A stretch of DNA of 64,000 nucleotides, taken from the NCBI RefSeq assembly GCF_030063365.1, contig NZ_JASISY010000002.1, positions 124,001-188,000 of the forward strand, in the 5' to 3' direction. Shown one piece after another: positions 36,776 to 45,781 of this stretch; the first letter of the stretch is position 1; each line of letters starts with the position of its first letter. Source of the stretch: Cryobacterium sp. PH29-G1. GTDB taxonomy: Bacteria > Actinomycetota > Actinomycetes > Actinomycetales > Microbacteriaceae. The notes under the pieces were generated by a model. The model was not told where the DNA came from. It searched no databases and worked only from the letters and a program-made list of their open reading frames with translations. The position numbers were made by a program, and so were the translations under genes.

Positions 36776-38616
36776 GCGCCGATACGGGGCGCGACGTCGG
36801 TCGCCTCGACGTCGATCTCCTGGAATGCCTCGCAGCAGGTTCCACCACTGCGCAGCTGCGCGATTTCGGCCGAACCGAGACAAACCCCCAGAACAAGAGA
36901 CTAATCGCTGCAGCCGTGAGCGTCCGTAGCCGAATCGACGAACTGGAAGACCGCGAGCGGGCCCTGGTTCGACTGGGTGAGACGGTGCGCGATATCGCCG
37001 GACTGGACGGTGTTGACGGCGTGTTGCAGTCCATCGTTTCACGCAGTCGTCGACTACTGATGGCCGATGTGGCCTACTTCCTCAGTTACGACGAGGCAAC
37101 GCAGATTGCGTCGATGCATGTGTCTGAGGGAATTATCAGCGAGGCGTTCAGTTGTCTCCGAGTCGAGCCCGGCGAAGGGATCTCGGGCTATATCGCCACG
37201 ACGCGACGACCCAGTTGGTCCTCGAACTATCTCACTGACGAAAGATACATTCACACCACCACCATTGATACCGCCACCAGCGAAGAGGGGCTTCGAGCTA
37301 TTGTCGGGGTACCCGTTCTGTGGGCCGGCCGGGTCGTCGGGCTGCTCCTCGCCGGAGACCGCCGCGCGCATGCCTATCGACCGCAGGATGTCGAGCTACT
37401 GTTTTCTCTCGCACAACATGCCGGAGTACTCATCGAGAATGCCACCGTTCATGCCCAAGACCAGAAAGCGCTTGGGCAACTCGAAGTCGCACTGCACGCG
37501 CTCGAGGCTGATGAGCGCACATCGCAGGCAATTCTCGAACTTCAAGATCGCCTCGTTGCGTTGCTCATGAACCGCGGTTCTCTCGAAGACCTCGCTTCAA
37601 TGACGCAGTCCGCCGTCGGCGGAACGATCGTAATATGCGATGAAGGGCGACGCGAGCTTGCTCGTGCCGGTGATGACGAGCGAACTTCGACCGACGAGGG
37701 GTGGAATGCTCAGCCGCTGACGTCGTCCACGGCAACTCTGGGCTTTATGCTGCACGTCGCGACCAAAAGCGACCACGATGATCTCGAGGAGATCCAGGGC
37801 AGGCAGATACTGGTGCGGGCGGTATCCGTGGGAGCCCTCATGCTCGAGTCGTTGCAGGCCAGCTTGCACAGTTCACGTGAAGTGGCTGCAGACCTCATCA
37901 ATGAACTGATGAGCAACCCACTCAGCGATCGCGCCACTTTGCTGCGCGGATCGGTGCCGATCGGCATCGACACTCTCAGCGTCGTTTTGCTGGCACGGCC
38001 TGCAGATATCTCCCGCCGATACGACCTGTTTCGTGCGGCCCACCGGCTGGCCGAACAACGGCACGGTTTGTCGTGTGAGTTTGAGGCGGACGTGTTGCTC
38101 TGGTTACCGGGGGGAAACCCGAATCAAACCGCCCGGGAGGCCGCGACTTCGCTCTCATCTACGGTGAGTGATGCCGTCACGGTGGGGGCCAGCCGAATGA
38201 CGGTAACTTCCCGGACTCTCGGCAAGGCCGTGGCTGAGGCCAAGAACACAGTTAGCGCCCTCGTTGCCCTCGGGCGCGTCGGTCAGGGAACTGATAGCTC
38301 GGGCGTCGCCCCGTTTCCCACTATTCTCGCCAATTCCTCAAATGAGGAAATCGACCAGTTCATCAGAGATGTACTCGGACAGCTGATCGACTATGACAAG
38401 GAGCAGCACACCGCGCTATTGCCCACATTGGCAGCGGTGTACCTCAACTCAGCCAACGTTGTTGCAGCAGCCGAGTCGCTGTACCTGCACGCAAACACAG
38501 TTCATCAGAGGCTGGCCCGGATCGATCAGATCACCGAAGTCAGCTGGCGCGACACCGACGTTGCGTTGCAACGCCAACTCGCGCTGCGAATCAACGCCCT
38601 ACGGACTCAGAACTGA
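36772..38616 (+). CDS. GAF domain PucR-type transcriptional regulator
   Basis: 614 residues. A GAF domain covers ~75-225 (MADVAYFLSYD, GEGISGYIATTRRP, VGVPVLWAGRVVGLLLAGD). A C-terminal PucR helix-turn-helix lies near 570-600 (NSANVVAAAESLYLHANTVH, then QRLARID). GAF-PucR proteins often sense the substrate or CoA ester of the adjacent pathway. Translational coupling to the ligase and the nearby thiolase suggest it controls this acid-degradation unit. Confidence 0.87.
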   Translation: MSADTGRDVGRLDVDLLECLAAGSTTAQLRDFGRTETNPQNKRLIAAAVSVRSRIDELEDRERALVRLGETVRDIAGLDGVDGVLQSIVSRSRRLLMADVAYFLSYDEATQIASMHVSEGIISEAFSCLRVEPGEGISGYIATTRRPSWSSNYLTDERYIHTTTIDTATSEEGLRAIVGVPVLWAGRVVGLLLAGDRRAHAYRPQDVELLFSLAQHAGVLIENATVHAQDQKALGQLEVALHALEADERTSQAILELQDRLVALLMNRGSLEDLASMTQSAVGGTIVICDEGRRELARAGDDERTSTDEGWNAQPLTSSTATLGFMLHVATKSDHDDLEEIQGRQILVRAVSVGALMLESLQASLHSSREVAADLINELMSNPLSDRATLLRGSVPIGIDTLSVVLLARPADISRRYDLFRAAHRLAEQRHGLSCEFEADVLLWLPGGNPNQTAREAATSLSSTVSDAVTVGASRMTVTSRTLGKAVAEAKNTVSALVALGRVGQGTDSSGVAPFPTILANSSNEEIDQFIRDVLGQLIDYDKEQHTALLPTLAAVYLNSANVVAAAESLYLHANTVHQRLARIDQITEVSWRDTDVALQRQLALRINALRTQN

Positions 38617-38740
38617 CACCCTGGCTCCATCTCTATCAGCTTTCAGCTTTCACGGTTTCGAATCATCGTCGCCAGGTGTTCCGTGGCACGTTCACCGGCT
38701 ACCAATTGGGGCGCGTCCCCACACAGGAAAGAGCACGAGC

Positions 38741-39934
38741 ATGAGCCTTGCAGACCAATTCGGCACCGATATTCTCTTGACCGGTTGGGGACATTCCCGC
38801 TTCGGCAAGCGCACCGACGAAACACTCGAGTCGCTGATCGTCGGGGTGGCCACAGACGCCATCGAGAACGCCGGCATTGACGCCAAGGACATCGACGAGA
38901 TTTACCTGGGACAATTCAACGCCGGAATGGTGCCGTTGGCGTTCCCGTCCTCGCTCGTGCTTCAGGTCTCGCCGCGCCTCGCCAACGTGCCGGCCACGAG
39001 GGTTGAGAATGCTTGTGCATCCGGCTCAGCGGCGTTCCAGCAAGGGGTGAAGGCCCTGCTCGCCGGCACCGCGAACACCGTGCTCGTGGTCGGAGCCGAG
39101 AAGATGACTGCAGCAGGAGCCGATACGGTCGGCGCGGCGCTGCTCGGGGCTGACTACGAGATGGCCGGCAAGCTCTCCCGAACTGGTTTCGCCGGACTCT
39201 TCGCCACGGTTGCCGATGCGTATGCGGAGCGTTACGGCGACGTCGGCGACTCGATGGGCACAATCGCCGCGAAGAACCATCACAACGGGATGTCGAACCC
39301 GTATGCCCACCTGCACAAAGATCTGAGTGAAGAGTTCTGCCAGACCGTCTCGGAGCAAAACCCGATCGTTGCCGGCCAGCTGCGCCGAAGCGACTGCTCA
39401 CCGGTTTCAGACGGGGCAGCGGCCGTGGTGATCAGCACCAGCGATATTCGCTCTCGTGATGCGGCGACGCCAGGCGTGCGGTTGACCGGATTCGGCCACG
39501 CGAACGATTTTCTGCCGAGCGCAAAACGTGACCCGATCGCCTTCGCCGGCAGTACGGCCGCGTGGCAACGAGCGCTGGCGATGGCCGGATGCGGCCTCAA
39601 GGACTTGTCGTTCGCCGAGGTTCACGATTGCTTCACCATCGCGGAACTGATCCTCTACGAAGCCCTCGGCTTCACGGAGCGCGGCGACGGGCGACGGGCA
39701 TTGGACGACGGGACCGTCTATCGTGACGGCAAACTGCCGGTGAACGTGTCGGGCGGCCTCAAATCGAAAGGACACCCCGTCGGGGCAACCGGCGTTTCCC
39801 AACACGTGATCGCGGCTATGCAACTCACCGGCACCGCAGGAAGAATGCAGCTGCCCAATGCTCGCCGAGCGGCCCTGCACAACATGGGCGGGCTTGCGGT
39901 CGCAAACTATGCCAGTGTGCTTGAAGCGCTGTAG
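38741..39934 (+). CDS. Thiolase (acetyl-CoA acetyltransferase-like)
   Basis: 397-residue thiolase-fold protein. Nucleophilic Cys lies in VENACASGSAAFQQG; the later motif VHDCFTIAEL and GGLKSKGHPVGATGVSQ are as in SCP2/acetyl-CoA acetyltransferase-type thiolases. It cleaves or forms 3-ketoacyl-CoA. It lies 124 bases after the GAF-PucR regulator and plausibly acts after the acyl-CoA ligase. ATG 38741 follows AGGAAAGAG. Confidence 0.88.
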   Translation: MSLADQFGTDILLTGWGHSRFGKRTDETLESLIVGVATDAIENAGIDAKDIDEIYLGQFNAGMVPLAFPSSLVLQVSPRLANVPATRVENACASGSAAFQQGVKALLAGTANTVLVVGAEKMTAAGADTVGAALLGADYEMAGKLSRTGFAGLFATVADAYAERYGDVGDSMGTIAAKNHHNGMSNPYAHLHKDLSEEFCQTVSEQNPIVAGQLRRSDCSPVSDGAAAVVISTSDIRSRDAATPGVRLTGFGHANDFLPSAKRDPIAFAGSTAAWQRALAMAGCGLKDLSFAEVHDCFTIAELILYEALGFTERGDGRRALDDGTVYRDGKLPVNVSGGLKSKGHPVGATGVSQHVIAAMQLTGTAGRMQLPNARRAALHNMGGLAVANYASVLEAL

Positions 39935-39944
39935 ACGGGCGATG

Positions 39945-39993
39945 GCCGGCCTGTGAACGCGGCGCCACTTGCCTGGTGTTCACACCTGCCGGC
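39945..39993. terminator. Imperfect hairpin between convergent genes
   Basis: GCCGGCCTGTGAAC at 39945-39958 can pair with GTTCACACCTGCCGGC ending at 39993, with a small bulge. It lies between the convergent thiolase and GH15 genes, followed by TAGATTTTGT, so a shared terminator is likely. Confidence 0.55.
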
Positions 39994-41822
39994 TAGATTT
40001 TGTGTTGGTGATTCTCGGCCTGGTCGATGGCCCAGGCGGCGTTGACCAAACCGACATGACTGAACGCTTGGGGAAAATTCCCCAGTTGTTCGCCGGTATC
40101 GGAGTCGATCTCCTCGGCGAGCAGGCCGACATCGTTGACGTGACTCACGGCTCTCTCAAATATCACGCGGGCTTCCTCGGTGCGGCCGCCGGTGGCGAGC
40201 ACCTGAGCGAGCCAAAATGTGCACAGCAGGAAGGTGCCCTCGTTACCCGTCAAGCCGTCGACGCCACTGTCAGTCTGATACCGATACACCAGCCCACGGG
40301 CATCCGTGAGCCGATCCATGATGGCGTCCGCAGTGGCGAGCACGCGTGGATCGGAAGCCGGCAGGAACCCCACGATCGATAGCATCAGTGCCGCCGCATC
40401 CAGGTCGGGCGAATCAAAGGCCTGGGTGAACGCACCTGCCTCGTCGTTCCAACCCTTCTCAAGAATGGTTGCTCGGATCTGGGCAGCCATCGCTGACCAC
40501 TCGGCGACACGGTCGACGGCGTGCAGCTGGTCGGCCATGGCGATTGCCCGGTCGAGGGCCACCCAGCACATAAGTTTCGAGTACAGGAAGTGGCGCGGGG
40601 CGCCGCGCACTTCCCAGATGCCGTTGTCCGGCTGCTGCCATTGGCCTGCAGCTGCATCGGCAAGGGCGATCAGGAAGATGCGTGTGGCCGGTTCGATCTC
40701 GCCAAGCTGCTCACGCAGCCGGAACGCCGCGTCGAGGAGCTCGCCGTACACATCGAGTTGCGGTTGGTCCCACGCGCCGTTTCCGACTCGCACGGGGCTG
40801 CTGCCCCGCCATCCGGACAGTTGCGGGAGAAGGCGTTCCGACAAATCATGTTCGCCGCCGATGCCGAACATGATCTGCAGATGTCGGTCGGGGTTGGAAT
40901 GCGCGGCGGCGGCCGTCATAAAGCCGAAGAATTCGTGGGCTTCGTCGGGGCACGCAGCAACCCAGAGTGCCTTCATGGTGAAGCTGGCATCGCGCACCCA
41001 GGAATACCGGTAGTCCCAATTGCGCTCACCGCCGATTTGCTCGGGCAAGGACGTCGTGGCGGCGGCCACGATCGCGCCGGTGGGCTGGTAGCTCAGCGCC
41101 TGGAGCACCCGTCCGGAATGATGAACCAACTCCCGCCACGGCCCGTCGTAGCTCTGGTGAATGTTCGACCATTCCTGCCACCTGGCGATCGTGGCGGCTA
41201 GAGCGGCCTCGATCGCCTCCTGGCTGTAGGCACCGGGAAGTGGCTCGCCGAGGCGTGTGCGTTGCAGGGCGAAGTACTGCTGTTGTCCTGCCTCGAGCGT
41301 GAACTGCATCCTAATCTCTCCGTCGCGCCTGATCGCCGGTGCCGGAAGCGATACGGTGAGGCGGCCAGAACCGCCCGTGGCGACGATACCGGAATCGATT
41401 TCAGCGAGAACCGGAACGACCAGCCCGTATTCGGGACGAGGCCGGCAGACCATCTCGATGGTGACCGGACCGCTGGTGCAGGAAATACCGCGCAGCAGGG
41501 TGTGCGGGGCATTCTCGCCGAGACGGTGTGGATCGCTAGAATCCCCGAGTTCCAGCGCGTCGAGCAGTTCGAAGGTACCCTCATCGGACTGGCAGATGGT
41601 CTGCAGCGCCATGCTCCCTTCCACATACGACCGGGTCGACGTGGTTGGCGTGGGGGCTCGGAACGACCAGTGCCCGGCATCGTCGTCCAGGATGGATGCA
41701 AACACGGATTCGCTGTCGAACCGAGGAAAGCACAGCCAGGAGATCGAACCATCCCGGGTTACCAGGGCGGCGGAGTGCCGATCTGATAGCAGCGCATGGT
41801 CAGCAATCGGAAGGTTACTCAT
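39993..41822 (-). CDS. Glycoside hydrolase family 15 protein (glucoamylase/trehalase type)
   Basis: 609-residue cytosolic protein, no signal peptide. N-terminal IADHALLSDRHSAALVTRDGSISWLCFPRFDS and the (alpha/alpha)6 barrel motifs NWDYRYSWVRDASFTMKAL and GLLAEEIDSDTGEQLGNFPQAFSH (catalytic Glu in LAEE) mark GH15. Actinobacterial members include trehalases and glucoamylases; which one cannot be decided here. DUF427 and DUF1684 genes lie upstream on the same strand. Confidence 0.88.
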   Translation of the reverse strand: MSNLPIADHALLSDRHSAALVTRDGSISWLCFPRFDSESVFASILDDDAGHWSFRAPTPTTSTRSYVEGSMALQTICQSDEGTFELLDALELGDSSDPHRLGENAPHTLLRGISCTSGPVTIEMVCRPRPEYGLVVPVLAEIDSGIVATGGSGRLTVSLPAPAIRRDGEIRMQFTLEAGQQQYFALQRTRLGEPLPGAYSQEAIEAALAATIARWQEWSNIHQSYDGPWRELVHHSGRVLQALSYQPTGAIVAAATTSLPEQIGGERNWDYRYSWVRDASFTMKALWVAACPDEAHEFFGFMTAAAAHSNPDRHLQIMFGIGGEHDLSERLLPQLSGWRGSSPVRVGNGAWDQPQLDVYGELLDAAFRLREQLGEIEPATRIFLIALADAAAGQWQQPDNGIWEVRGAPRHFLYSKLMCWVALDRAIAMADQLHAVDRVAEWSAMAAQIRATILEKGWNDEAGAFTQAFDSPDLDAAALMLSIVGFLPASDPRVLATADAIMDRLTDARGLVYRYQTDSGVDGLTGNEGTFLLCTFWLAQVLATGGRTEEARVIFERAVSHVNDVGLLAEEIDSDTGEQLGNFPQAFSHVGLVNAAWAIDQAENHQHKI

Positions 41823-41912
41823 TCGCGGCCCTCGATCGGGCCAGGACGGTGCGGTGGTAACTGGCGGTGATCATGCTGTTCTCCTCGGGTGGTGGCAGGA
41901 CGGCGGCTCCGG

Positions 41913-42215
41913 CTATGCGGTGACCTGTACCTCTTTCCAGAATGTGACGAAGTTGCTGTAGTCGCGGCCGACTCGTTCGAAGGAAGCGGGGTAGGGATCG
42001 GGATAGCTGAACGCGCGATCCTGAAGAATGGTGTCGCCGTCTTTCACGTTGAAGTATTGGCATTCGCCTTTCCACGCGCAGGTGTACGGCGTTGTGCTGG
42101 CGACCAAAAGCTCAGAATTGACGCTGTCGGGCGGAAAGTACCAGTTGCCTTCAATCTTGACCAGTTCATCCTGTGGTGCTTCGGCGATCACGACGCCGTT
42201 GAGTACTGCCTTCAT
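41913..42215 (-). CDS. DUF427 family protein
   Basis: 100-residue single-domain protein with the DUF427 pattern: VVIAEAP, YFPPDSV, TPYTCAWKGECQYFNV, RAFSYPDPYP. Small beta fold, cytosolic, function not established. ATG 42215 follows AAAGG. An 8-bp palindrome sits 36 bases upstream at 42251-42268. Confidence 0.88.
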   Translation of the reverse strand: MKAVLNGVVIAEAPQDELVKIEGNWYFPPDSVNSELLVASTTPYTCAWKGECQYFNVKDGDTILQDRAFSYPDPYPASFERVGRDYSNFVTFWKEVQVTA

Positions 42216-42250
42216 GGGGTTGGACCTTTCGTTGGGGGGACATCCAGTGA

Positions 42251-42268
42251 CCTCTACGAGCGTAGAGG
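42251..42268. promoter_or_regulatory. Palindrome upstream of DUF427 gene
   Basis: CCTCTACG-AG-CGTAGAGG is a perfect 8-bp inverted repeat in the gap between the DUF427 and DUF1684 genes. It could be an operator for DUF427 or a short terminator for the upstream gene; there is no T-run. Confidence 0.45.
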
Positions 42269-42324
42269 GCTACTATCGGAAATTCTGTGACTTGGCATAC
42301 ACAAGCGGGTTCGCGTGCCAGCCG

Positions 42325-43200
42325 TCAGTGGAGCAGATCGCCGTCGTGCGTCAATACGTTTCGCTCGCCCGCCGTGACGGCGATTTGCAACCGATTTTGT
42401 GTCGGCGGGATGGGGCAACTGAAGTTGTAGCTGAAGGCGCAGGGCGGCAGGTAGGCAAAATTGAAATCCACGACGAGAGTGCCTGAGTCGCTGGGCGCCA
42501 CACGAAGGAACCGGCCAACGCTGTAGCTCGTCTCTCCGGAGGTGGCATCGGTAAAGACGAGCAGCCAGCTCGGACCATCTTCGTACACCACAGGCGCGAA
42601 TGTCTGACCGTCGAGGGTGAAGCTGATCTGGCGCGATCGGGCCTTCTCGCTGGTCTTTCCCTCTTCCTTGAGATGAGCGATGCTGACTTCACTCGTGTCG
42701 GCATCCGGTATGAATTGTGCCTCTACGACCCACTCAGGGTTGTACCGGAATGCATCGATCGAACCGAAATTACGGATGCCCTCCGAGTCGGCATTCCACA
42801 CCCGCAGGGCATAGTCGCCCTCCTCGCTGGCAATGACGGTTCCGGTGACGGTCTCGCTGAACCGGATGCGGGACGGGGACACCGCGTCCAGACCCGCCAC
42901 GACCACATCGCCGTCAACAAGTACACCGTCCACGAGTATTCCGTCGGACGCGGAGGCGCTCAACAATAATCCGGACACCCCCATCGGTAGTGGCGACCAC
43001 AGTCCAGAAGCTCCCCAGATGGGCTGACTCACTCCAACGTCACCGGTGATCCATTGGGTGTTCATGAGCGCCAGGTTTCCTTGCGGCGCCACAACGACCT
43101 GCGCGCGCTGACGCCGCGCTGCGTTGACGAGCGCCTCGGGCCCGGAGTCATCGCGGGTCGGCCCGGAGGTATCGATTTCGTTGTCGATGCGGTGCGTCAT
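42325..43200 (-). CDS. DUF1684 family protein
   Basis: About 291 residues. The C-terminal third, DFNFAYLPPCAFS followed by CPIPPTQNRLQIAVTAGER, is the DUF1684 hallmark. No signal peptide. The fold is probably a beta-sandwich; activity unknown. ATG 43200 (MTHRIDNE) is chosen over an in-frame start at 43245, because upstream residues look non-conserved. Confidence 0.8.
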   Translation of the reverse strand: MTHRIDNEIDTSGPTRDDSGPEALVNAARRQRAQVVVAPQGNLALMNTQWITGDVGVSQPIWGASGLWSPLPMGVSGLLLSASASDGILVDGVLVDGDVVVAGLDAVSPSRIRFSETVTGTVIASEEGDYALRVWNADSEGIRNFGSIDAFRYNPEWVVEAQFIPDADTSEVSIAHLKEEGKTSEKARSRQISFTLDGQTFAPVVYEDGPSWLLVFTDATSGETSYSVGRFLRVAPSDSGTLVVDFNFAYLPPCAFSYNFSCPIPPTQNRLQIAVTAGERNVLTHDGDLLH

Positions 43201-43382
43201 GATTTTGTCCCAACACGGTTTCAGCCCAAAACGGGTCGTGAGCAATAACCACCCGACGCTCGGTTTTATTGCACGTCACGATTATCGCGCCGAACATGGA
43301 TGCGCGGTCGTTGGTCGAATGACCCTCAGCGCCCGTGCGTCTCGCAGCCGTCCGAGTTGGTGGAGCGGGTATCGATTTGTGG

Positions 43383-44309
43383 TCAGTGTTCTCGCGAGTG
43401 TCGATACGCAGCGATACTGTAGTCCTCTTTCAGAATTTGCATGTGGAGCCAGGTCGATAGGGACGTGACCCACGGCTCGCGACGAAGTACTTCGACAAAG
43501 TCGTTCGCTTCACGCAACGTACTGAAAACTGCTGTGGCGATGATGCCAAAATCCCCGGTCGTAGCCGTCATGAATTCCACGCCGAGCCGGCTCAATGCGT
43601 TCAGACCGATGCTGGAACCGCCCGTGTGCCGTATGCCCAAACCGAGTGCGAGCGTGTGCGCACGGCCAAACTCCCGCCGCGGCACTGCGACGACACGAAT
43701 GATCTCACCGTCCATGAGGCGTGTCATCCGGTGACGCACGGAACTTTCGGGAAGACCGAGGGCCGCGGCGAGCACCCGAACGGGAGCTCGGCCGTCTCGT
43801 TCGAGCGTCTCCACCAACCGCATGTCAGTCTCGTCGAGCGCGTATTCCTCCTCAGCCTGGAGCGTGGGTGCGTAGACATTGTGGGAGATCGCTTGATAAT
43901 GGTGCACCTGGATTGAGAGCACCTCAGGATGTTCGCGAATCGCTGCGAGCAACTCGACGAGCTCCGTGTCAACGCGACACCGCACCTGAACGCACAACCC
44001 GGCGTCTCCGGTTGTTGTAGAGACATACGTCGTCAGTGACGACCCAATCATTTCTTCGTAGAGCAAGGTCGGGTCTCCCCGGAACGAAACGTGCAGGTGA
44101 CCCTCAACTCGAAATCCAAACATGCGTGGATTAGCGCTCGCGGTGAATCGCAGTTGTCCACGGTCAACGACCGACTTCACGATTTCAGAAACACGATTGC
44201 GGGTGAGCCCAAGTTCCTCGGCGATGGACGAGTACGACGCACGCCCGTCCCGGCGCAGGCAATCGATGACGCGATCCTCTTCAATGGATGGCCCGTAGCT
44301 GTTTGGCAT
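43383..44309 (-). CDS. Tandem Lrp/AsnC family regulator
   Basis: 308 residues made of two Lrp-like units. The first helix-turn-helix is RASYSSIAEELGLTRNRVSEIV near residue 25, the second APVRVLAAALGLPESSVRHRM near 170, each followed by a ligand-binding (RAM) domain. Such double Lrp proteins are common in actinobacteria. It is divergent from two amine oxidase genes and is their likely regulator, probably responding to an amine or amino acid. ATG 44309 follows GAAG; GTG 44315 is an alternative. Confidence 0.85.
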   Translation of the reverse strand: MPNSYGPSIEEDRVIDCLRRDGRASYSSIAEELGLTRNRVSEIVKSVVDRGQLRFTASANPRMFGFRVEGHLHVSFRGDPTLLYEEMIGSSLTTYVSTTTGDAGLCVQVRCRVDTELVELLAAIREHPEVLSIQVHHYQAISHNVYAPTLQAEEEYALDETDMRLVETLERDGRAPVRVLAAALGLPESSVRHRMTRLMDGEIIRVVAVPRREFGRAHTLALGLGIRHTGGSSIGLNALSRLGVEFMTATTGDFGIIATAVFSTLREANDFVEVLRREPWVTSLSTWLHMQILKEDYSIAAYRHSREH

Positions 44310-44527
44310 TGTCACTTCGTCTCAAGATCTGGTCCATCGAATACTGCCACATGGAAGCGCAAATTCGCATTAGAGCGAGTGGATATTGGGAATATGCACA
44401 CACTTTTCCGCTTTTCAGATACTCTTTTTCATAATTACCGCCGTTTCGGCGTAAACAGCATCAACAATGAAGTTGAGCGTTGCTCAGGGCAGAACCTGGG
44501 CCTCGTGCCACAAACTGATGGGGAATC

Positions 44528-45751
44528 GTGAAGGTTATTATTATCGGCGCTGGGCTCGCGGGCCTCACCGCCGCATGGAAACTGCGCCAACTCGGACATG
44601 ATCCGGTTGTTCTCGAAGCCCGCAACCGGGTCGGTGGGCGCACATGGTCAGAAACGCTCGCCAATGGCCAGGTCACCGAGCGCGGCGGTGAGTACGTATT
44701 CCCGACCGAATTCGCGATTCGTCGCTTGTCAGCGCAGCTTGAGGTACCGATCCTCACCCACAACGTTCGCTACGCACGAAGAACGGTGAACGGTTCGCAC
44801 TTGAGTCTCAGCGAGCTCAATGCAGTCGGTGCACGACTGCGCACCACACTGAACCGGATGCTCGCAGACGGTATGGACCGGATCTCGGTTGACGAGGTGT
44901 TCCGGGTGACCATTGGCGTGGAATTTCCTAGCCACCCGGCATATCGGCGAATTGCGACGTCGTTGGCTGGCGATCCTGAATTCATCAGCGCCGAGGCCGC
45001 ACTGCTGCATGAGTCTTCGGCCGACGGAGGCTATGTCGAGGACGGGGGGCGATTCCTGATGGGCAACCAGTCGCTCGCCATTGAACTCGCTCGTTTGCTT
45101 GGCACGGCCATACGGTTGGAGTCCCCCATCGCCGCTGTCGATCAGTCTCGCTCGGGCGTTCAGGTGACCCTCCGCGATGGCAGCCATGTCGATGGCGAGG
45201 CGGCAATACTCGCCGTCCCGCTTCCCATTTTGCGCGGGCTCGATCTCGGTTTCGTACTTCCCGCTCCGCAGCGCGCAGCGCTCGAACACCGTTCGATGGG
45301 CACGGCCGCAAAGCTGGGTGTTCCACTGCTGGCTGTCGACGGTGACGTCGCACTTCAGAATGCGGATCATGCATGGTGGTCGTGGCGTTCCCTATCGGTC
45401 GACGGCGAGAATCGCGTTCCGGCACTGTCGTGCTTCGCCGGCGGATCCCGCACGCTGGCCGCACTCGAGACCGCGAGCGGGCCCCAACGTTGGGTTGCCG
45501 AGCTGAAACGGATGCGCCCAGACCTGGTTATCGACGGAGACGTGCTCTTTACCGACTGGACGCACGACGAATGGACGATGGGGTCATACTCGGCACCCTC
45601 CCTCGATTGGAGGCCGGAGGACACCTCCGCCTTCGACTCTGCTGCCGGGCTCGTAGCGATAGCCGGCGAGCACACCGGTCTCCAGCAGTCCCTCAACGGT
45701 GCGGTCGTGTCCGGCTTTCGAGCGGCGAAAGCCATCTCGGCGCTAGCCTGA
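44528..45751 (+). CDS. Flavin monoamine oxidase A of the amine island
   Basis: 407 residues. GAGLAGLTAAWKLRQLG, EARNRVGGRTW, ERGGEYVFP and C-terminal GEHTGLQQSLNGAVVSG fit FAD amine oxidases. GTG start. It is shorter than the next oxidase and differs in the substrate half, so the two are not recent duplicates. Thirty bases separate the genes, suggesting one transcript. Products would be aldehyde, ammonia and H2O2. Confidence 0.85.
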   Translation: MKVIIIGAGLAGLTAAWKLRQLGHDPVVLEARNRVGGRTWSETLANGQVTERGGEYVFPTEFAIRRLSAQLEVPILTHNVRYARRTVNGSHLSLSELNAVGARLRTTLNRMLADGMDRISVDEVFRVTIGVEFPSHPAYRRIATSLAGDPEFISAEAALLHESSADGGYVEDGGRFLMGNQSLAIELARLLGTAIRLESPIAAVDQSRSGVQVTLRDGSHVDGEAAILAVPLPILRGLDLGFVLPAPQRAALEHRSMGTAAKLGVPLLAVDGDVALQNADHAWWSWRSLSVDGENRVPALSCFAGGSRTLAALETASGPQRWVAELKRMRPDLVIDGDVLFTDWTHDEWTMGSYSAPSLDWRPEDTSAFDSAAGLVAIAGEHTGLQQSLNGAVVSGFRAAKAISALA

Positions 45752-45781
45752 AAATCAACGGAACACATCAGGAACAACACA

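Noticed and set aside
35690-37042. Long antisense open frame (450 codons) across the acyl-CoA ligase and GAF-PucR genes
   Set aside because: It lies opposite two well-supported genes and has no domain; long antisense frames are expected in high-GC coding DNA.
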